Shown here: positions 54,631-63,939 of the stretch, piece by piece
How the letters are laid out: each line of letters begins with the position of its first letter
Numbering within the stretch: the first letter of the stretch is position 1
Assembly (NCBI GenBank): GCA_963729325.1
Contig: CAVSNS010000007.1
Location: forward strand, 124,001 to 188,000
DNA from: JABCYV01 sp963729325
GTDB lineage: Bacteria > Acidobacteriota > Terriglobia > Terriglobales > Acidobacteriaceae
DNA length: 64,000 nt
Direction: 5' to 3'
Position numbers and translations under genes: made by a program
Notes under the pieces: model-generated
Seen by the model: only the letters and a program-made list of their open reading frames with translations
What the model was told of the DNA's origin: nothing
Database searches by the model: none

Positions 54631-56001
54631 TTGATCAGTGGGAAAAGAACGGCCGCGGGTAAGGGTTTGTCGCGCCGGGAAGTGCTCAGACGTGTCCTCG
54701 GCGCCGGGCTTTGCCTGCCCCTCGCTCGATCGCGGGTTATGCCTTTCCTGATGGCCCAGGAACAGCACCTGGGTCCCGCCCCGCCGCCGGCACCGACCAG
54801 CCTTTCGCCAGAGGATGACCAATTCCTCGAAGAAGTGGAGAAAGCCAACGTTCTCTACTTTTGGGAACAATCCAATCCACAAACCGGTCTGGTGAAAGAC
54901 CGATGCAACATACGCTCGCAGGACAACGGAGTTGTGGCGAACATTGCGGCCAGCGGTTTTGGCCTGACGGCTCTTTGCATCGGACACAAGCGTGGGTACA
55001 TCCCATTTCCCGAGGCGCGCACCCGCGCACTTGCTGGCTTGCGTTTTCTGTGGAGAAAGCTGCCGCATCATCGCGGCTTCTTCTATCACTGGGCGGACAT
55101 TAATACTGGAGAAAGGCTGTGGGATTCGGAGGTCTCTTCGGTCGATACCGCCATTTTGATTTGCGGAATTCTTACCTGCCGGCAATACTTCCATCATCCT
55201 GAAATCACCCAGTTGGCGACCGATATTTTTAACCGCGTCGATTGGACGTGGCTTTCCGAAGACACAGCCTTACTGCCGCACGGCTGGCTGCCGGAAATGG
55301 GCTTCCTGCCCTACAAGTGGGACTACTACAGCGAGCTGATGATGATGTATCTGCTGGGGTTGGCATCTTCCGCCCATCCCCTGCGGGAAGAGACCTGGAC
55401 TGCCTGGAAGCGGACCACATTCGAGTATGACGGGCTCAGGTATATCGGCTCCTTTGCTCCTTTGTTCGTACATCAATATTCCCAAGCCTGGTATGACTTC
55501 CGTGACAAAAGTGACGGGTACGCCGACTATTTCGAGAACTCGACGGTCGCTACCGATGTTCATCGCCGGTTCTGTCTGGAACTGGGGAAGCAGTTTCCTG
55601 ATTATAGTGACGACTTGTGGGGCATTACGGCTTCCGATTCCGATAGAGGATACGTAATTTGGGGCGGCCCGCCTGCCATGGGGCCGATCGATGGGACCGT
55701 AGTACCGAGCGCTCCCGGAGGGTCCTTGCCCTTCCTGCCACAGCCGGTCATGCGTGTGCTTAAGAACATCAAGAATCGTTACGGAACGCGCACTTGGAGC
55801 CGCTACGGTTTCATCAATGCATTCAACCCGCTCAAAAATTGGTACGACACCGACGTGATTGGAATCGACACCGGTATCACGCTGGTAATGGCAGAAAATG
55901 CCCGTACCCGGTTCGTCTGGGATACATTCATGAAGAATCCGGAGGCCAGGCGCGGCATGGAGCGCGCCGGCTTTAAAACTTACCGGCTGCCGGGAACGTA
56001 G
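54631..56001 (+). CDS. Tat-exported glucoamylase-like (Glycoamylase/GH144-type) protein
   Basis: 456 residues from TTG 54631. A twin-arginine leader (GLSRREVLRRVLGAG) targets it for export. The catalytic-domain signature is WDSEVSSVDTAILICGILTC, preceded by ANIAASGFGLTALCIGHKRGY and followed by LLPHGWLPEMGFLPYKWDYY, and SQAWYDFRDKSDGYADYFEN. This (alpha/alpha)6 family includes GH144 endo-beta-1,2-glucanases and the cyclisation domain of beta-1,2-glucan synthases. It points toward the operon that encodes such a synthase, so it may trim or degrade its glucan; this is inferred. Confidence 0.85.
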   Translation: MISGKRTAAGKGLSRREVLRRVLGAGLCLPLARSRVMPFLMAQEQHLGPAPPPAPTSLSPEDDQFLEEVEKANVLYFWEQSNPQTGLVKDRCNIRSQDNGVVANIAASGFGLTALCIGHKRGYIPFPEARTRALAGLRFLWRKLPHHRGFFYHWADINTGERLWDSEVSSVDTAILICGILTCRQYFHHPEITQLATDIFNRVDWTWLSEDTALLPHGWLPEMGFLPYKWDYYSELMMMYLLGLASSAHPLREETWTAWKRTTFEYDGLRYIGSFAPLFVHQYSQAWYDFRDKSDGYADYFENSTVATDVHRRFCLELGKQFPDYSDDLWGITASDSDRGYVIWGGPPAMGPIDGTVVPSAPGGSLPFLPQPVMRVLKNIKNRYGTRTWSRYGFINAFNPLKNWYDTDVIGIDTGITLVMAENARTRFVWDTFMKNPEARRGMERAGFKTYRLPGT

Positions 56002-56018
56002 GAGGCGGGTCTCCAGGT

Positions 56019-57581
56019 TTACTTCAGCTCAATCACTGCCAGGCCATGCGCCGGCAAGGTCAGCGTAAGCTCACTGTTCTTCAGTTCGCGCGTTTCCGGC
56101 GCCGGAAGTTGGGCGGCGGCCTGAAGTTGCTTGATTTGGCTTTGGGTGGGATAGCGCGGCGAACCCATCTTTTCGTAGATCGGGTGAACGTCTCCGTGGT
56201 CGTGGTCCACACGTGAAATGGAAGCAACCTTGGCTTTCGTGTTCTTGAAACGCAGACTCAAAGTTCTTGGCGAACCCGCCTGATCGGGTGGAGCGTAATT
56301 CCATATGGCAAGCACTAGGTTCCCATCATTTTTCCGGGTGAGCAAAGCCGAATCAGAATTCACAGAAATGCGCTCATCTCCTAGCTTATGCAACAGTTGG
56401 AAGGCGTCATAAGCTGGTTTCGGGATGTCATCGACTGCAATAAGGCCATAGCCGCCATAGAGTGGAGTTTTAACCACACCCTGCTCTTCAAACACATCGG
56501 AGAAAGTCCAGTACGACATCACATCTACCAGGCCATCGCATTGACGGATGGTATCCGCCAGCCACGGACCCATGTAGATGGAGTCGGTAACTTCAGGTTC
56601 GTTCTTATAGCTGGCGTTGTATTCGCTCCAAATCAGTGGCAGATCAGGTTTGCTTGAGCTCCTGATCTGGTCATGGACTTTCTTCACTGCGCGGCACACC
56701 ATTTTGTCGCGTGGAATATTTTCGTCCGTGGCGAAGACGTCTTGGGCACGGTCGTTGCCGTAAACATGGGTTGAAACGAAGTCCACCGGTACTTTTTCTT
56801 GTGCGCAGTGCTGAATGAAGGTGTCAGCCCAGGCAGCTTGCGCCGTCGCCGGGCCTCCTACGCGAAGCCGAAGATTGACAGCTTTGATGGCGCGAGCAGT
56901 ATGGTCATAAAGTTCCCAGTAAGTGGTCTGCTTTGGGTCCCCAGCCCAGAAATCAATATTGGGCTCATTCCAAACCTCGAAGTACCAAGTTGCGACTTCA
57001 TCGCTGCCGTAGCGGTCGACAAGATGTTTGGTGAACGCCGTGATCAAGTCGTCCCACTTGTCCCAATCCTTCGGAGGAGAAATATTCTGCTTGTACCAAA
57101 AGGCGTGCAGGATGTCTCTGGCCGCCAACTTCTTCGGCATGAAGCTCACCTCGACAAACGGCTTCACACCATTGGCGAGCAGGCCATCGTAAATTTGGTC
57201 GACGTAAGAGAAGTTATAGACGGGCCGCCCCTGGCTGTCTTCGTCATAGACGCCAACTTCATCATGAAAAATGGCATGAAATCGCACATATTGGAAGTCT
57301 GTGATCTGCTTTACTTCACGCAAGTCGCGGCGGTAGCTGTCGCGCAGGCTGAGGATGGCGCGTCCGGAACCGAACATCTTCTCCCAGAAGTGGGGAAAGG
57401 GATGCGATGGGGCTCCCCCGTCGATCACGATCACATCCGAGTTAGTACCGGCCTGAGCGTGCGCAGCAGGCCTGGCCGCCATGAACCCAGAGACAACAAC
57501 CAGGAGGTAGACCAAGAAGTGAGGAACTTTCGATCTAGCGGTCGCTATTGTTGGTCCTGCTTCACGCCGCCGCTCTTCCAT
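56019..57581 (-). CDS. Exported GH39-family glycoside hydrolase
   Basis: 520 residues. ATG 57581 is preceded by GGGAGGGG. The leader is hydrophobic (VPHFLVYLLVVVSGFMAARP) with cleavage near AHAQ. The clan-A barrel shows acid/base Glu206 in YFEVWNEPNIDFW and nucleophile Glu320 in LIWSEYNAS, with GHxFPHFWEKMFGSGRA-like N-terminal region as in beta-xylosidases (GH39). The C-terminal beta domain is FLLTRKND-like, from LLTRKNDGNLVLAIWNYAP. It overlaps the upstream synthase end by 20 bp, so the two are coupled. Substrate is unknown. Confidence 0.87.
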   Translation of the reverse strand: MEERRREAGPTIATARSKVPHFLVYLLVVVSGFMAARPAAHAQAGTNSDVIVIDGGAPSHPFPHFWEKMFGSGRAILSLRDSYRRDLREVKQITDFQYVRFHAIFHDEVGVYDEDSQGRPVYNFSYVDQIYDGLLANGVKPFVEVSFMPKKLAARDILHAFWYKQNISPPKDWDKWDDLITAFTKHLVDRYGSDEVATWYFEVWNEPNIDFWAGDPKQTTYWELYDHTARAIKAVNLRLRVGGPATAQAAWADTFIQHCAQEKVPVDFVSTHVYGNDRAQDVFATDENIPRDKMVCRAVKKVHDQIRSSSKPDLPLIWSEYNASYKNEPEVTDSIYMGPWLADTIRQCDGLVDVMSYWTFSDVFEEQGVVKTPLYGGYGLIAVDDIPKPAYDAFQLLHKLGDERISVNSDSALLTRKNDGNLVLAIWNYAPPDQAGSPRTLSLRFKNTKAKVASISRVDHDHGDVHPIYEKMGSPRYPTQSQIKQLQAAAQLPAPETRELKNSELTLTLPAHGLAVIELK

Positions 57582-60500
57582 ACCCCTCCCGTGTCGCACG
57601 GACGTAGGAGACCGGTTTCTCGTGCAAAAGCAGCTCCGTCGCCTGTACCCGCGGGTCAGCGTGAAACCAGCGTTGGACGATATTGTCCTTAAGAAAATTA
57701 GCAATAGAGAGAAGGATCATACCTTGATGATGGGCCATCCAGCAGCGTGCCAGCTGTGGACGACTACGCCACATTCGACGCGGGGCAGAACCGAAGTCTG
57801 CCGACTCGTAGAATCCGTATGCCCCGTACCATCCGTCGCGACGCATTCTTCGTAAGTTCCTCAACGCCTCCAGAGCATCCACGTGCAGCGCAAGGAACGA
57901 AGAGTAAGGGGAGATGACTAGGGTATTCGATTCGCTTTTTTGCAGAGCGAGGTCTGGAACACCGAACGCTTGGTAATGATAGACGCCGGCATCGTTCATT
58001 TTGGAATATGCCGATTCAGAGATGCCCCACGGTATGTTCCTTCCGGCCGTGTAGGCCCTCTGTACCCGCACTGCCGCATTTTCTGAGCGCTCCAGCAGCG
58101 TTTCAGGGAAGGTGCGCATCCACAGTGAAGGCATGAGATATTCGAACATGGTTCCAGTCCATGAAAGCAGAACCGGCCGCCCCTGTTGTAGGGTGTGGAC
58201 CCGGCCCAGCTGGAACCAGCTCTCTTGTGGGATATCGTCTTTAGCTATCGCAACAAACAAAGCGATGCGGGCCTCCGAAGCCAGAAGATCGTAGCAAGCG
58301 GCATGAAGTTGGTCCGATTCGACATCGAACCCGATCGACAAGAGCTTACGTTGAGCGCTTAGAAGAAACTCAAAATCCATTTCGCGTACCATGCGATCCG
58401 CGTCTTTGGCAATCGCCCGGAGGTCTTCAATGAGCTTGACCGCATGCGATCGTGCATCGGGCAGCAAATCCTGCAAATGCTGATATTGCGATTTTCTGTC
58501 CTCTGCCTGTGCCGAATGGATGACAATCTGCAGGCGCGCAGAGAGCTTGTCGATGAAGTCGGGCGTCATCTCGAGGGCAACGCCGTCCCAATCAGATTTC
58601 CGGATCAGAGCCAGATCGTCTCGCAGGGAAACGAATTCAGGGAGAAGCCATGGAGCATAGTGGCTGACCGTCTGCTTTACCTTCTCAATCCGCGTACGCG
58701 CCTGTTCCGCAAACCACTGTGCATCTGGCGAGGACTTGGAAGCACGGCCAGTGCGGCGCAGGTCTTCGATTATCGAATCCGGCAGCTTCTGCAACCTCTC
58801 GAGCCATTGCGGACCGTTAATCTCCGCTTGCAGGGCGGAAATCCGGCTTTGCGATAGATCAGTCATGGTGCGAAGATGATCCACCAGACCGTCAGCCACT
58901 TGGGACTGCAAAACCGGTTGTCGTAGTCGATCCAGGCATCCCTCGCGCAGGGTCCAGAGTGAAGCCGCCAGATTTCCGTTATCAACCGAGGAGACAAATA
59001 GCGGCTTCAGTGGTTCCAGAGTTCTGGTGTCATACCAGTTGAACAGCTGCCCCCGGTAGCGCCGCAGGCGCGCGATCGTTGCCATCGTCCGTAGCGTCTG
59101 CTCCGCAAATTCGGGGACGGTCAGATAGCCGAACTCGCAAGCCACCTGGCGAGTATTGAGAAGAAGACCAAGGTTGGTGGTCGAGAGTCGGCCCGCAATG
59201 GCAGGTGGCTCCTCCTGCACATTGTCCGGTATGAGCCAGTTGTGTTCTTCCGTACTGAACTCAGAGAAGTAACGCCAGGTTCGCAACGCGGCGAGGCGTA
59301 GGAATTTCCGATCCTTCTCCGAGGCCTCGTCTCGCAGCGGTCGTGACGGCTGGTTGAGCCAGTTTGAGACCACCTTGCTGCTCGCCCACAGGAGGAGGAT
59401 CGGCAGCGCCGCGAGAAAGGCGTTGCGACGCGCGAATAACAATAGGGGCAGGCCTAGCGCCAGGGCGAGCGCAGGCGTCCAATCCAGATACGTTTCTAAT
59501 GGAGTCCGCTTACCCGATCCCAGCTCCGCTTCCGCCGCCGTTTCCCATTCCAGCAGACGCCGGCGAGTTACCCAGCGGCGCACCAGCACTCGTACGACGG
59601 CGTCAAGCGAAAGCAGCATCTGGTGGGCGAGGAATGTCAAAATCAAGAACACATTGACGCACGCCGCAAAGAGTTCGCTCAACCCGTCGCGGGCGATCGC
59701 CCCTTTCTTCTCCACTACCGCGCGTACCAAGTCAAACCCAAACCGGCAGAGCGCCGGTACGCCGAGAAGCGCAATCGTGGCTAGCGTCCAGTATCGCGGA
59801 TCCCCAGGCAGCACCCACCAGCCGAACACCAGCAACAGGAAGGTTGCCGGTTCCACCAAACTGCGCCGCAGATTATCTAGGATTTTCCATTGCGCAATCA
59901 TCGAGAGAGGATTGCGGACTCGATCTCCCGATTCCTCGCGCACATAGGAAGTGATCCATTCCACCACCTGCCAGTCGCCCCGTAACCATCGGTGTTTGCG
60001 ACGATTGTAAGCGCTATAGTGAGACGGATAATCTTCGATAATCTCAACGTCGCTCAGCAAACCGGCGCGGGCATAGGCACCCTCGATCAGATCATGACTC
60101 AACAGAGCATTGCGGGGGAACCTGCGATCCAGCACTCTGTGTACGGTGTCCACTTCGTAGATTCCTTTGCCGGCAAAGCTGCCTTCTCCGTACAGGTCCT
60201 GATAAACGTCAGAGACAGCCCGAGTGTAGATATCGAATCCAGTCTGACCCGAATAGATACCGGCCAGCCGGGAACGCGCCGCGCTCTGAACGCTCACTCC
60301 CACGCGAGGCTGCAGGATTCCGTAGCCGGCGGCAACGATGTTCTTTTCCGGATCGATAATGGCTTGATTCAAAGGGTGCGCCAAAGCGCCAATCATTCGC
60401 TGCGCCGACCCGCGTGGTAGCTCAGTATCGGCGTCGAGAGTGATCACGTAGCGGATCCGTGGCAACACGGAGAGGTCGCCGATTTTCACGGGGAAACTAT

Positions 60501-62052
60501 CGTACTGTTGGCGTAAGAGTTTATTCAGATCCAGCAGTTTTCCTCGTTTTCGCTCCCAACCCATCCACACCCTTTCCCTTGGGTTGTAGATCCGATGGCG
60601 ATGAAAGAGGAAAAATGATCCCATGCCTTCGCCGGAATATTTTTCATTCAATCTCCGGATCAACTGTGAACATAAATCCACCAGCGGGTGATCCTCTCTA
60701 CTCAGCTCCGGAGAATCCGGTAAGTCGCTAAGCAGTGCGAAGTGGAGATTGCGATCATGGTTTCCGAGAAAGCGAACCTCTAGATCATCGACTAGCCGAT
60801 GAACCTGCTCCTCATTCAGAAGCAAGCAAGGAACCACAACCATGCTGACGCAATCGTCCGGGATTTCCTCTGATAGATCGAGCTTGGGGAGGATGTCCGC
60901 CGGCAGAACCGCAGTAATCACATAGTTCATGAGCTGGACCGCCGCCTGTGAGCACGGCAGCAGCAATACCAGCATGGAGAACAGAACCAGCGCAGGCGGA
61001 CTGTTGGGGTCAGTCAACAGCAGGAGGATCGTCGAAATAATCACAAAGGTGAGCACACCGATGCCACCCAGGTAGGACTCGTCGGGGTGCCCCCGCAAAA
61101 ACGAACGTACCCGCTGGATCAGCGAAGGCCGAAAGCCCACCTTTCGCTGGAGAATGCTGCTTCCTTCGGCCACCAGATAGTAGCCAATGTGGGACTGCCG
61201 TAAGCTCTCGCGCGGAGTCCCGCGATTTTGTTGGTGGGCTTCGCGAGCGAGACCCAGGGCTTCGAGGGCGACTTCGGCCTCGGTGAAATCGGAAGGGTCA
61301 GCAATTTTGACCAGCTTATTTCGATAATGATCGCGGCTTTCAAAATCCATCCGCGAGTATGCGCCCACTGGGTCTTCACGCAGCACCTGATCCAGAAGAA
61401 TCAGTGGTTCGATCACTTCTTTCCAGGGAGTATGGCCGGCGTCTCGAATGCTGCGTATGCACACGCCGATACCGTAAGAGCCTTCACGGTTCGCCAACAG
61501 CTGCGGTCCACAAGTCGCGATCCGTTCCATCAGGACCAGCTTCATCGCCGGAATCAGCGCCCACAGCTCTTTAATCTTAAGGACTGAACTTTCCTGAAAA
61601 CTGCGGACGTAGCAAGTGAAAGCTTCCTGACTGAACCGATACTCAGTGGCGGCTAACATTCCTTCCGCCAGAGCCGCAACCCTTGGAACAACGGCGCCGC
61701 TCGGGAGACGGACGTGGGGAAGTTTACGCAGCGTCTTGAGGAGGTCGCCGGTGCTCCGCAGCTCGCTGTAAAGCAGATTGACGTGGTCATGCAGCCAGCG
61801 AAAGTCGTCCGAAACTTTCTGGTCGCGCAGTGGCGCCTGCAAAGAAGCCAATACCGGTTCCAGCGAGCGAGAAAGTGTACGCCACCGCTCCGTCAATACA
61901 CGTGAGGAAGGAGTATTGGGCAGCCAGGCCAGGTTGCGCGCCAACTCTGCCGCATTCAAACCCAGGGCCCGTGCGTCTACCGTGGCGTCCTGCGCGGCGC
62001 GACCTGGCCCCGCTTCCTGATCAAGAATCCCGGGATAAATGTTCTGCGGCAT
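57562..62052 (-). CDS. GT84 beta-1,2-glucan synthase with glucoamylase-like domain, no GH94 domain
   Basis: 1496 residues, ATG 62052. The N-terminal cytosolic region (1-325) precedes membrane helices at about 330-385. The GT84 glycosyltransferase shows DAD at 540-542 (VITLDADTELPRGS), HDLIEGAYARAG (653-664) and the RWLRGDWQ motif (688-695). More helices lie at 735-920. A Glycoamylase-type domain (about 960-1480) carries TTNLGLLLNTRQVACEFGYL, LFNWYDTRTLEPL, VSSVDNGNLAASLW and MAHHQGMILLSIANFLKDN. Cyclic beta-1,2-glucan synthases (ChvB/NdvB/Cgs, about 2800 residues) continue into a GH94 phosphorylase domain. Here the protein ends right after RWFHADPRVQATELLLHEK plus 19 residues. Confidence 0.9.
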   Translation of the reverse strand: MPQNIYPGILDQEAGPGRAAQDATVDARALGLNAAELARNLAWLPNTPSSRVLTERWRTLSRSLEPVLASLQAPLRDQKVSDDFRWLHDHVNLLYSELRSTGDLLKTLRKLPHVRLPSGAVVPRVAALAEGMLAATEYRFSQEAFTCYVRSFQESSVLKIKELWALIPAMKLVLMERIATCGPQLLANREGSYGIGVCIRSIRDAGHTPWKEVIEPLILLDQVLREDPVGAYSRMDFESRDHYRNKLVKIADPSDFTEAEVALEALGLAREAHQQNRGTPRESLRQSHIGYYLVAEGSSILQRKVGFRPSLIQRVRSFLRGHPDESYLGGIGVLTFVIISTILLLLTDPNSPPALVLFSMLVLLLPCSQAAVQLMNYVITAVLPADILPKLDLSEEIPDDCVSMVVVPCLLLNEEQVHRLVDDLEVRFLGNHDRNLHFALLSDLPDSPELSREDHPLVDLCSQLIRRLNEKYSGEGMGSFFLFHRHRIYNPRERVWMGWERKRGKLLDLNKLLRQQYDSFPVKIGDLSVLPRIRYVITLDADTELPRGSAQRMIGALAHPLNQAIIDPEKNIVAAGYGILQPRVGVSVQSAARSRLAGIYSGQTGFDIYTRAVSDVYQDLYGEGSFAGKGIYEVDTVHRVLDRRFPRNALLSHDLIEGAYARAGLLSDVEIIEDYPSHYSAYNRRKHRWLRGDWQVVEWITSYVREESGDRVRNPLSMIAQWKILDNLRRSLVEPATFLLLVFGWWVLPGDPRYWTLATIALLGVPALCRFGFDLVRAVVEKKGAIARDGLSELFAACVNVFLILTFLAHQMLLSLDAVVRVLVRRWVTRRRLLEWETAAEAELGSGKRTPLETYLDWTPALALALGLPLLLFARRNAFLAALPILLLWASSKVVSNWLNQPSRPLRDEASEKDRKFLRLAALRTWRYFSEFSTEEHNWLIPDNVQEEPPAIAGRLSTTNLGLLLNTRQVACEFGYLTVPEFAEQTLRTMATIARLRRYRGQLFNWYDTRTLEPLKPLFVSSVDNGNLAASLWTLREGCLDRLRQPVLQSQVADGLVDHLRTMTDLSQSRISALQAEINGPQWLERLQKLPDSIIEDLRRTGRASKSSPDAQWFAEQARTRIEKVKQTVSHYAPWLLPEFVSLRDDLALIRKSDWDGVALEMTPDFIDKLSARLQIVIHSAQAEDRKSQYQHLQDLLPDARSHAVKLIEDLRAIAKDADRMVREMDFEFLLSAQRKLLSIGFDVESDQLHAACYDLLASEARIALFVAIAKDDIPQESWFQLGRVHTLQQGRPVLLSWTGTMFEYLMPSLWMRTFPETLLERSENAAVRVQRAYTAGRNIPWGISESAYSKMNDAGVYHYQAFGVPDLALQKSESNTLVISPYSSFLALHVDALEALRNLRRMRRDGWYGAYGFYESADFGSAPRRMWRSRPQLARCWMAHHQGMILLSIANFLKDNIVQRWFHADPRVQATELLLHEKPVSYVRATREGYGRAAA

Positions 62053-62073
62053 CTTGCTTCTTTGTATTTTATT

Positions 62074-63939
62074 CTAACGATAGCTGGCTGCCTGCATTTC
62101 GAACATCGCGGCATAGCGGCCGCCGAGCGCTACCAGTTGCTGGTGACTACCTTGTTCGGCGATCCGTCCGTTTTCAAGCACCATAATGCGATCCGCCATG
62201 CGGACGGTGGAGAAGCGGTGTGATATGAACAAGGCCATCTTTCCCGCTGTAAGCTCCGCAAAGTGTTGAAAAACCTCGAACTCACTGCGAGCGTCAAGCG
62301 AGGCTGTGGGCTCATCCAGAATCAGCAGTTCAGCGTCGCGCAGGTAAGCGCGCGCCAGTGCAACTTTTTGCCACTCCCCGCCCGAGAGGTCGACCCCTCC
62401 ATCGAAACGCCTGCCCAGCATTTGTTCGTACTGTCCGGGAAGTTGCGCGATCACCTGGTCGGCCAGGCTCTTTCGCGCGGCAATTTTCAGCGCATCCAAA
62501 TCGTTCAGCTCGTCAATGCGGCCAACTGCGATGTTTTCTCGGGCTGTCATTTCATACCGCATGAAGTCCTGAAAGATAACACCAATCTCGCGATACAAGT
62601 CGTCGAGATTGTATTCACGAAGATCGATGCCATCGAGCAGAATCTCGCCTTCCGTGGGGTCGTAGAGCCGGGTAATCAGCTTCACGATTGTGGTTTTGCC
62701 CTGACCATTCTCTCCGATTAGGGCCACCCGCTCTCCGGGGTCGAGACGAAAGCTCAACCGATCCAGCACCAACCGAGGGTTTCCCGGATAGCAGAACGAA
62801 ACGTTGCGGAATTCGAACCCACGAACAATCGGTCTTGGCGCCGGTAGCGCATGTGGCTTAGAGCGGATGGTCGGCTGCATTTCAAAAAATGCCAGCAGGT
62901 CTGTCAGGAAAAGAGCCTGATCAGCGATGCCCGAAAGCGTCGAGAAGATTTGCTGCAGGTTGTTGCTGGCCTGCAAAATTGCCCCCGAGAGCAAGTACCA
63001 CAGCCCAATGCTGTACACGCCAGTTACCGTCCGCCAGATGACGAATGCATAAGCGGAGTAGTACCCGAGGTAGGCAATCACCGACAGGAACGCGCCAGCA
63101 ATCAACTTCCGCCGTGACAATGCCACATTCTGTTCGTAGATTCCGTCGGAGAGCGCGGTAAAGCGTCGCGTGAGAAAGCCGCTGAGCCCAAATAATTTGA
63201 GCTCTTTCGCTGCTTCTTTGCTGCCCCCTACTAACCGCAAATAATCCAATTGGCGCCGAACCGGGGTTTGGCGGAAGTTCTTGGCGTATCCCAGAAACGC
63301 AAAGTGGCTCTCGCCGAGGAATGCCGGCAGCACCCCCGCGATCAGCAGCAGCATCAACCATGGCGAGTAAACAATGATGGTGACCGACAGGGTGATGGTC
63401 GTAATCACCAACTGGATCAGCCGCCCAATCTGCTGAATCATGCCCAGGCGGTCAGTCGCCTGCACCCGAGCCCGTTCCAGCCGGTCATAAAACACCGGGT
63501 CTTCATAGGCAATCAGGTCCAATTCCGCCGCATGCTTCATCACCTGAATGCTCACGTGGCGGGTGTATTTGTCCGCCAAGAGCGAGTCAGAGTAGTCGAT
63601 CGCACGCGCCAGTATGCCGCTCAAAACTGCGAGGGAAAATTCAGCCCCTACCAGCCACCATAGTCTGGGCGACACCGGCTGGCCTGCGACTCGGCTGTGT
63701 ACGATGGCATCAACGATCAGTTTCGGAATCCACAGGAGTGCCAGCGGCAATAGCGAGGCAAAAATCCGGGCTACCAGGCCGAAAATTACAACCCCAGGCC
63801 CAGACTGCCAGACGATCTTCAGAACCGGCGGGGTATTGCGGAGCGCTGAGAGACGCTCCTGCCACCCGCCTCCGACATTACCCTGTTCTGGCACGCTTAA
63901 ACCCGATCCGCAGAAAGTCTTTATACCAGGCGGAACCAC
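62074..63939 (-). CDS. ABC exporter, fused permease and ATPase
   Basis: 621 residues from GTG 63939; a later start is possible since the first 30 residues are not family-like. The six-helix exporter domain covers about 40-330 (VVIFGLVARIFASLLPLALL, LWWLVGAEFSLAVLSGILA). The ATPase follows with Walker A LIGENGQGKTTIVKLITRLY, Q-loop VIFQDFMRYEMTARENIAVG, signature DLSGGEWQKVALARAYL and Walker B LLILDEPTASLDA. The gene starts the minus-strand operon; the glucan synthase starts 21 bp after its stop. By position it parallels NdvA/ChvA, the beta-1,2-glucan exporter, but its signature also fits general peptide-type exporters. Substrate is inferred only. Confidence 0.88.
   Translation of the reverse strand: MVPPGIKTFCGSGLSVPEQGNVGGGWQERLSALRNTPPVLKIVWQSGPGVVIFGLVARIFASLLPLALLWIPKLIVDAIVHSRVAGQPVSPRLWWLVGAEFSLAVLSGILARAIDYSDSLLADKYTRHVSIQVMKHAAELDLIAYEDPVFYDRLERARVQATDRLGMIQQIGRLIQLVITTITLSVTIIVYSPWLMLLLIAGVLPAFLGESHFAFLGYAKNFRQTPVRRQLDYLRLVGGSKEAAKELKLFGLSGFLTRRFTALSDGIYEQNVALSRRKLIAGAFLSVIAYLGYYSAYAFVIWRTVTGVYSIGLWYLLSGAILQASNNLQQIFSTLSGIADQALFLTDLLAFFEMQPTIRSKPHALPAPRPIVRGFEFRNVSFCYPGNPRLVLDRLSFRLDPGERVALIGENGQGKTTIVKLITRLYDPTEGEILLDGIDLREYNLDDLYREIGVIFQDFMRYEMTARENIAVGRIDELNDLDALKIAARKSLADQVIAQLPGQYEQMLGRRFDGGVDLSGGEWQKVALARAYLRDAELLILDEPTASLDARSEFEVFQHFAELTAGKMALFISHRFSTVRMADRIMVLENGRIAEQGSHQQLVALGGRYAAMFEMQAASYR

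Noticed and set aside
56799..57692. 297-codon plus-strand frame opposite the GH39 gene
   Set aside because: GH39 catalytic motifs are on the minus strand; the plus frame is a shadow.
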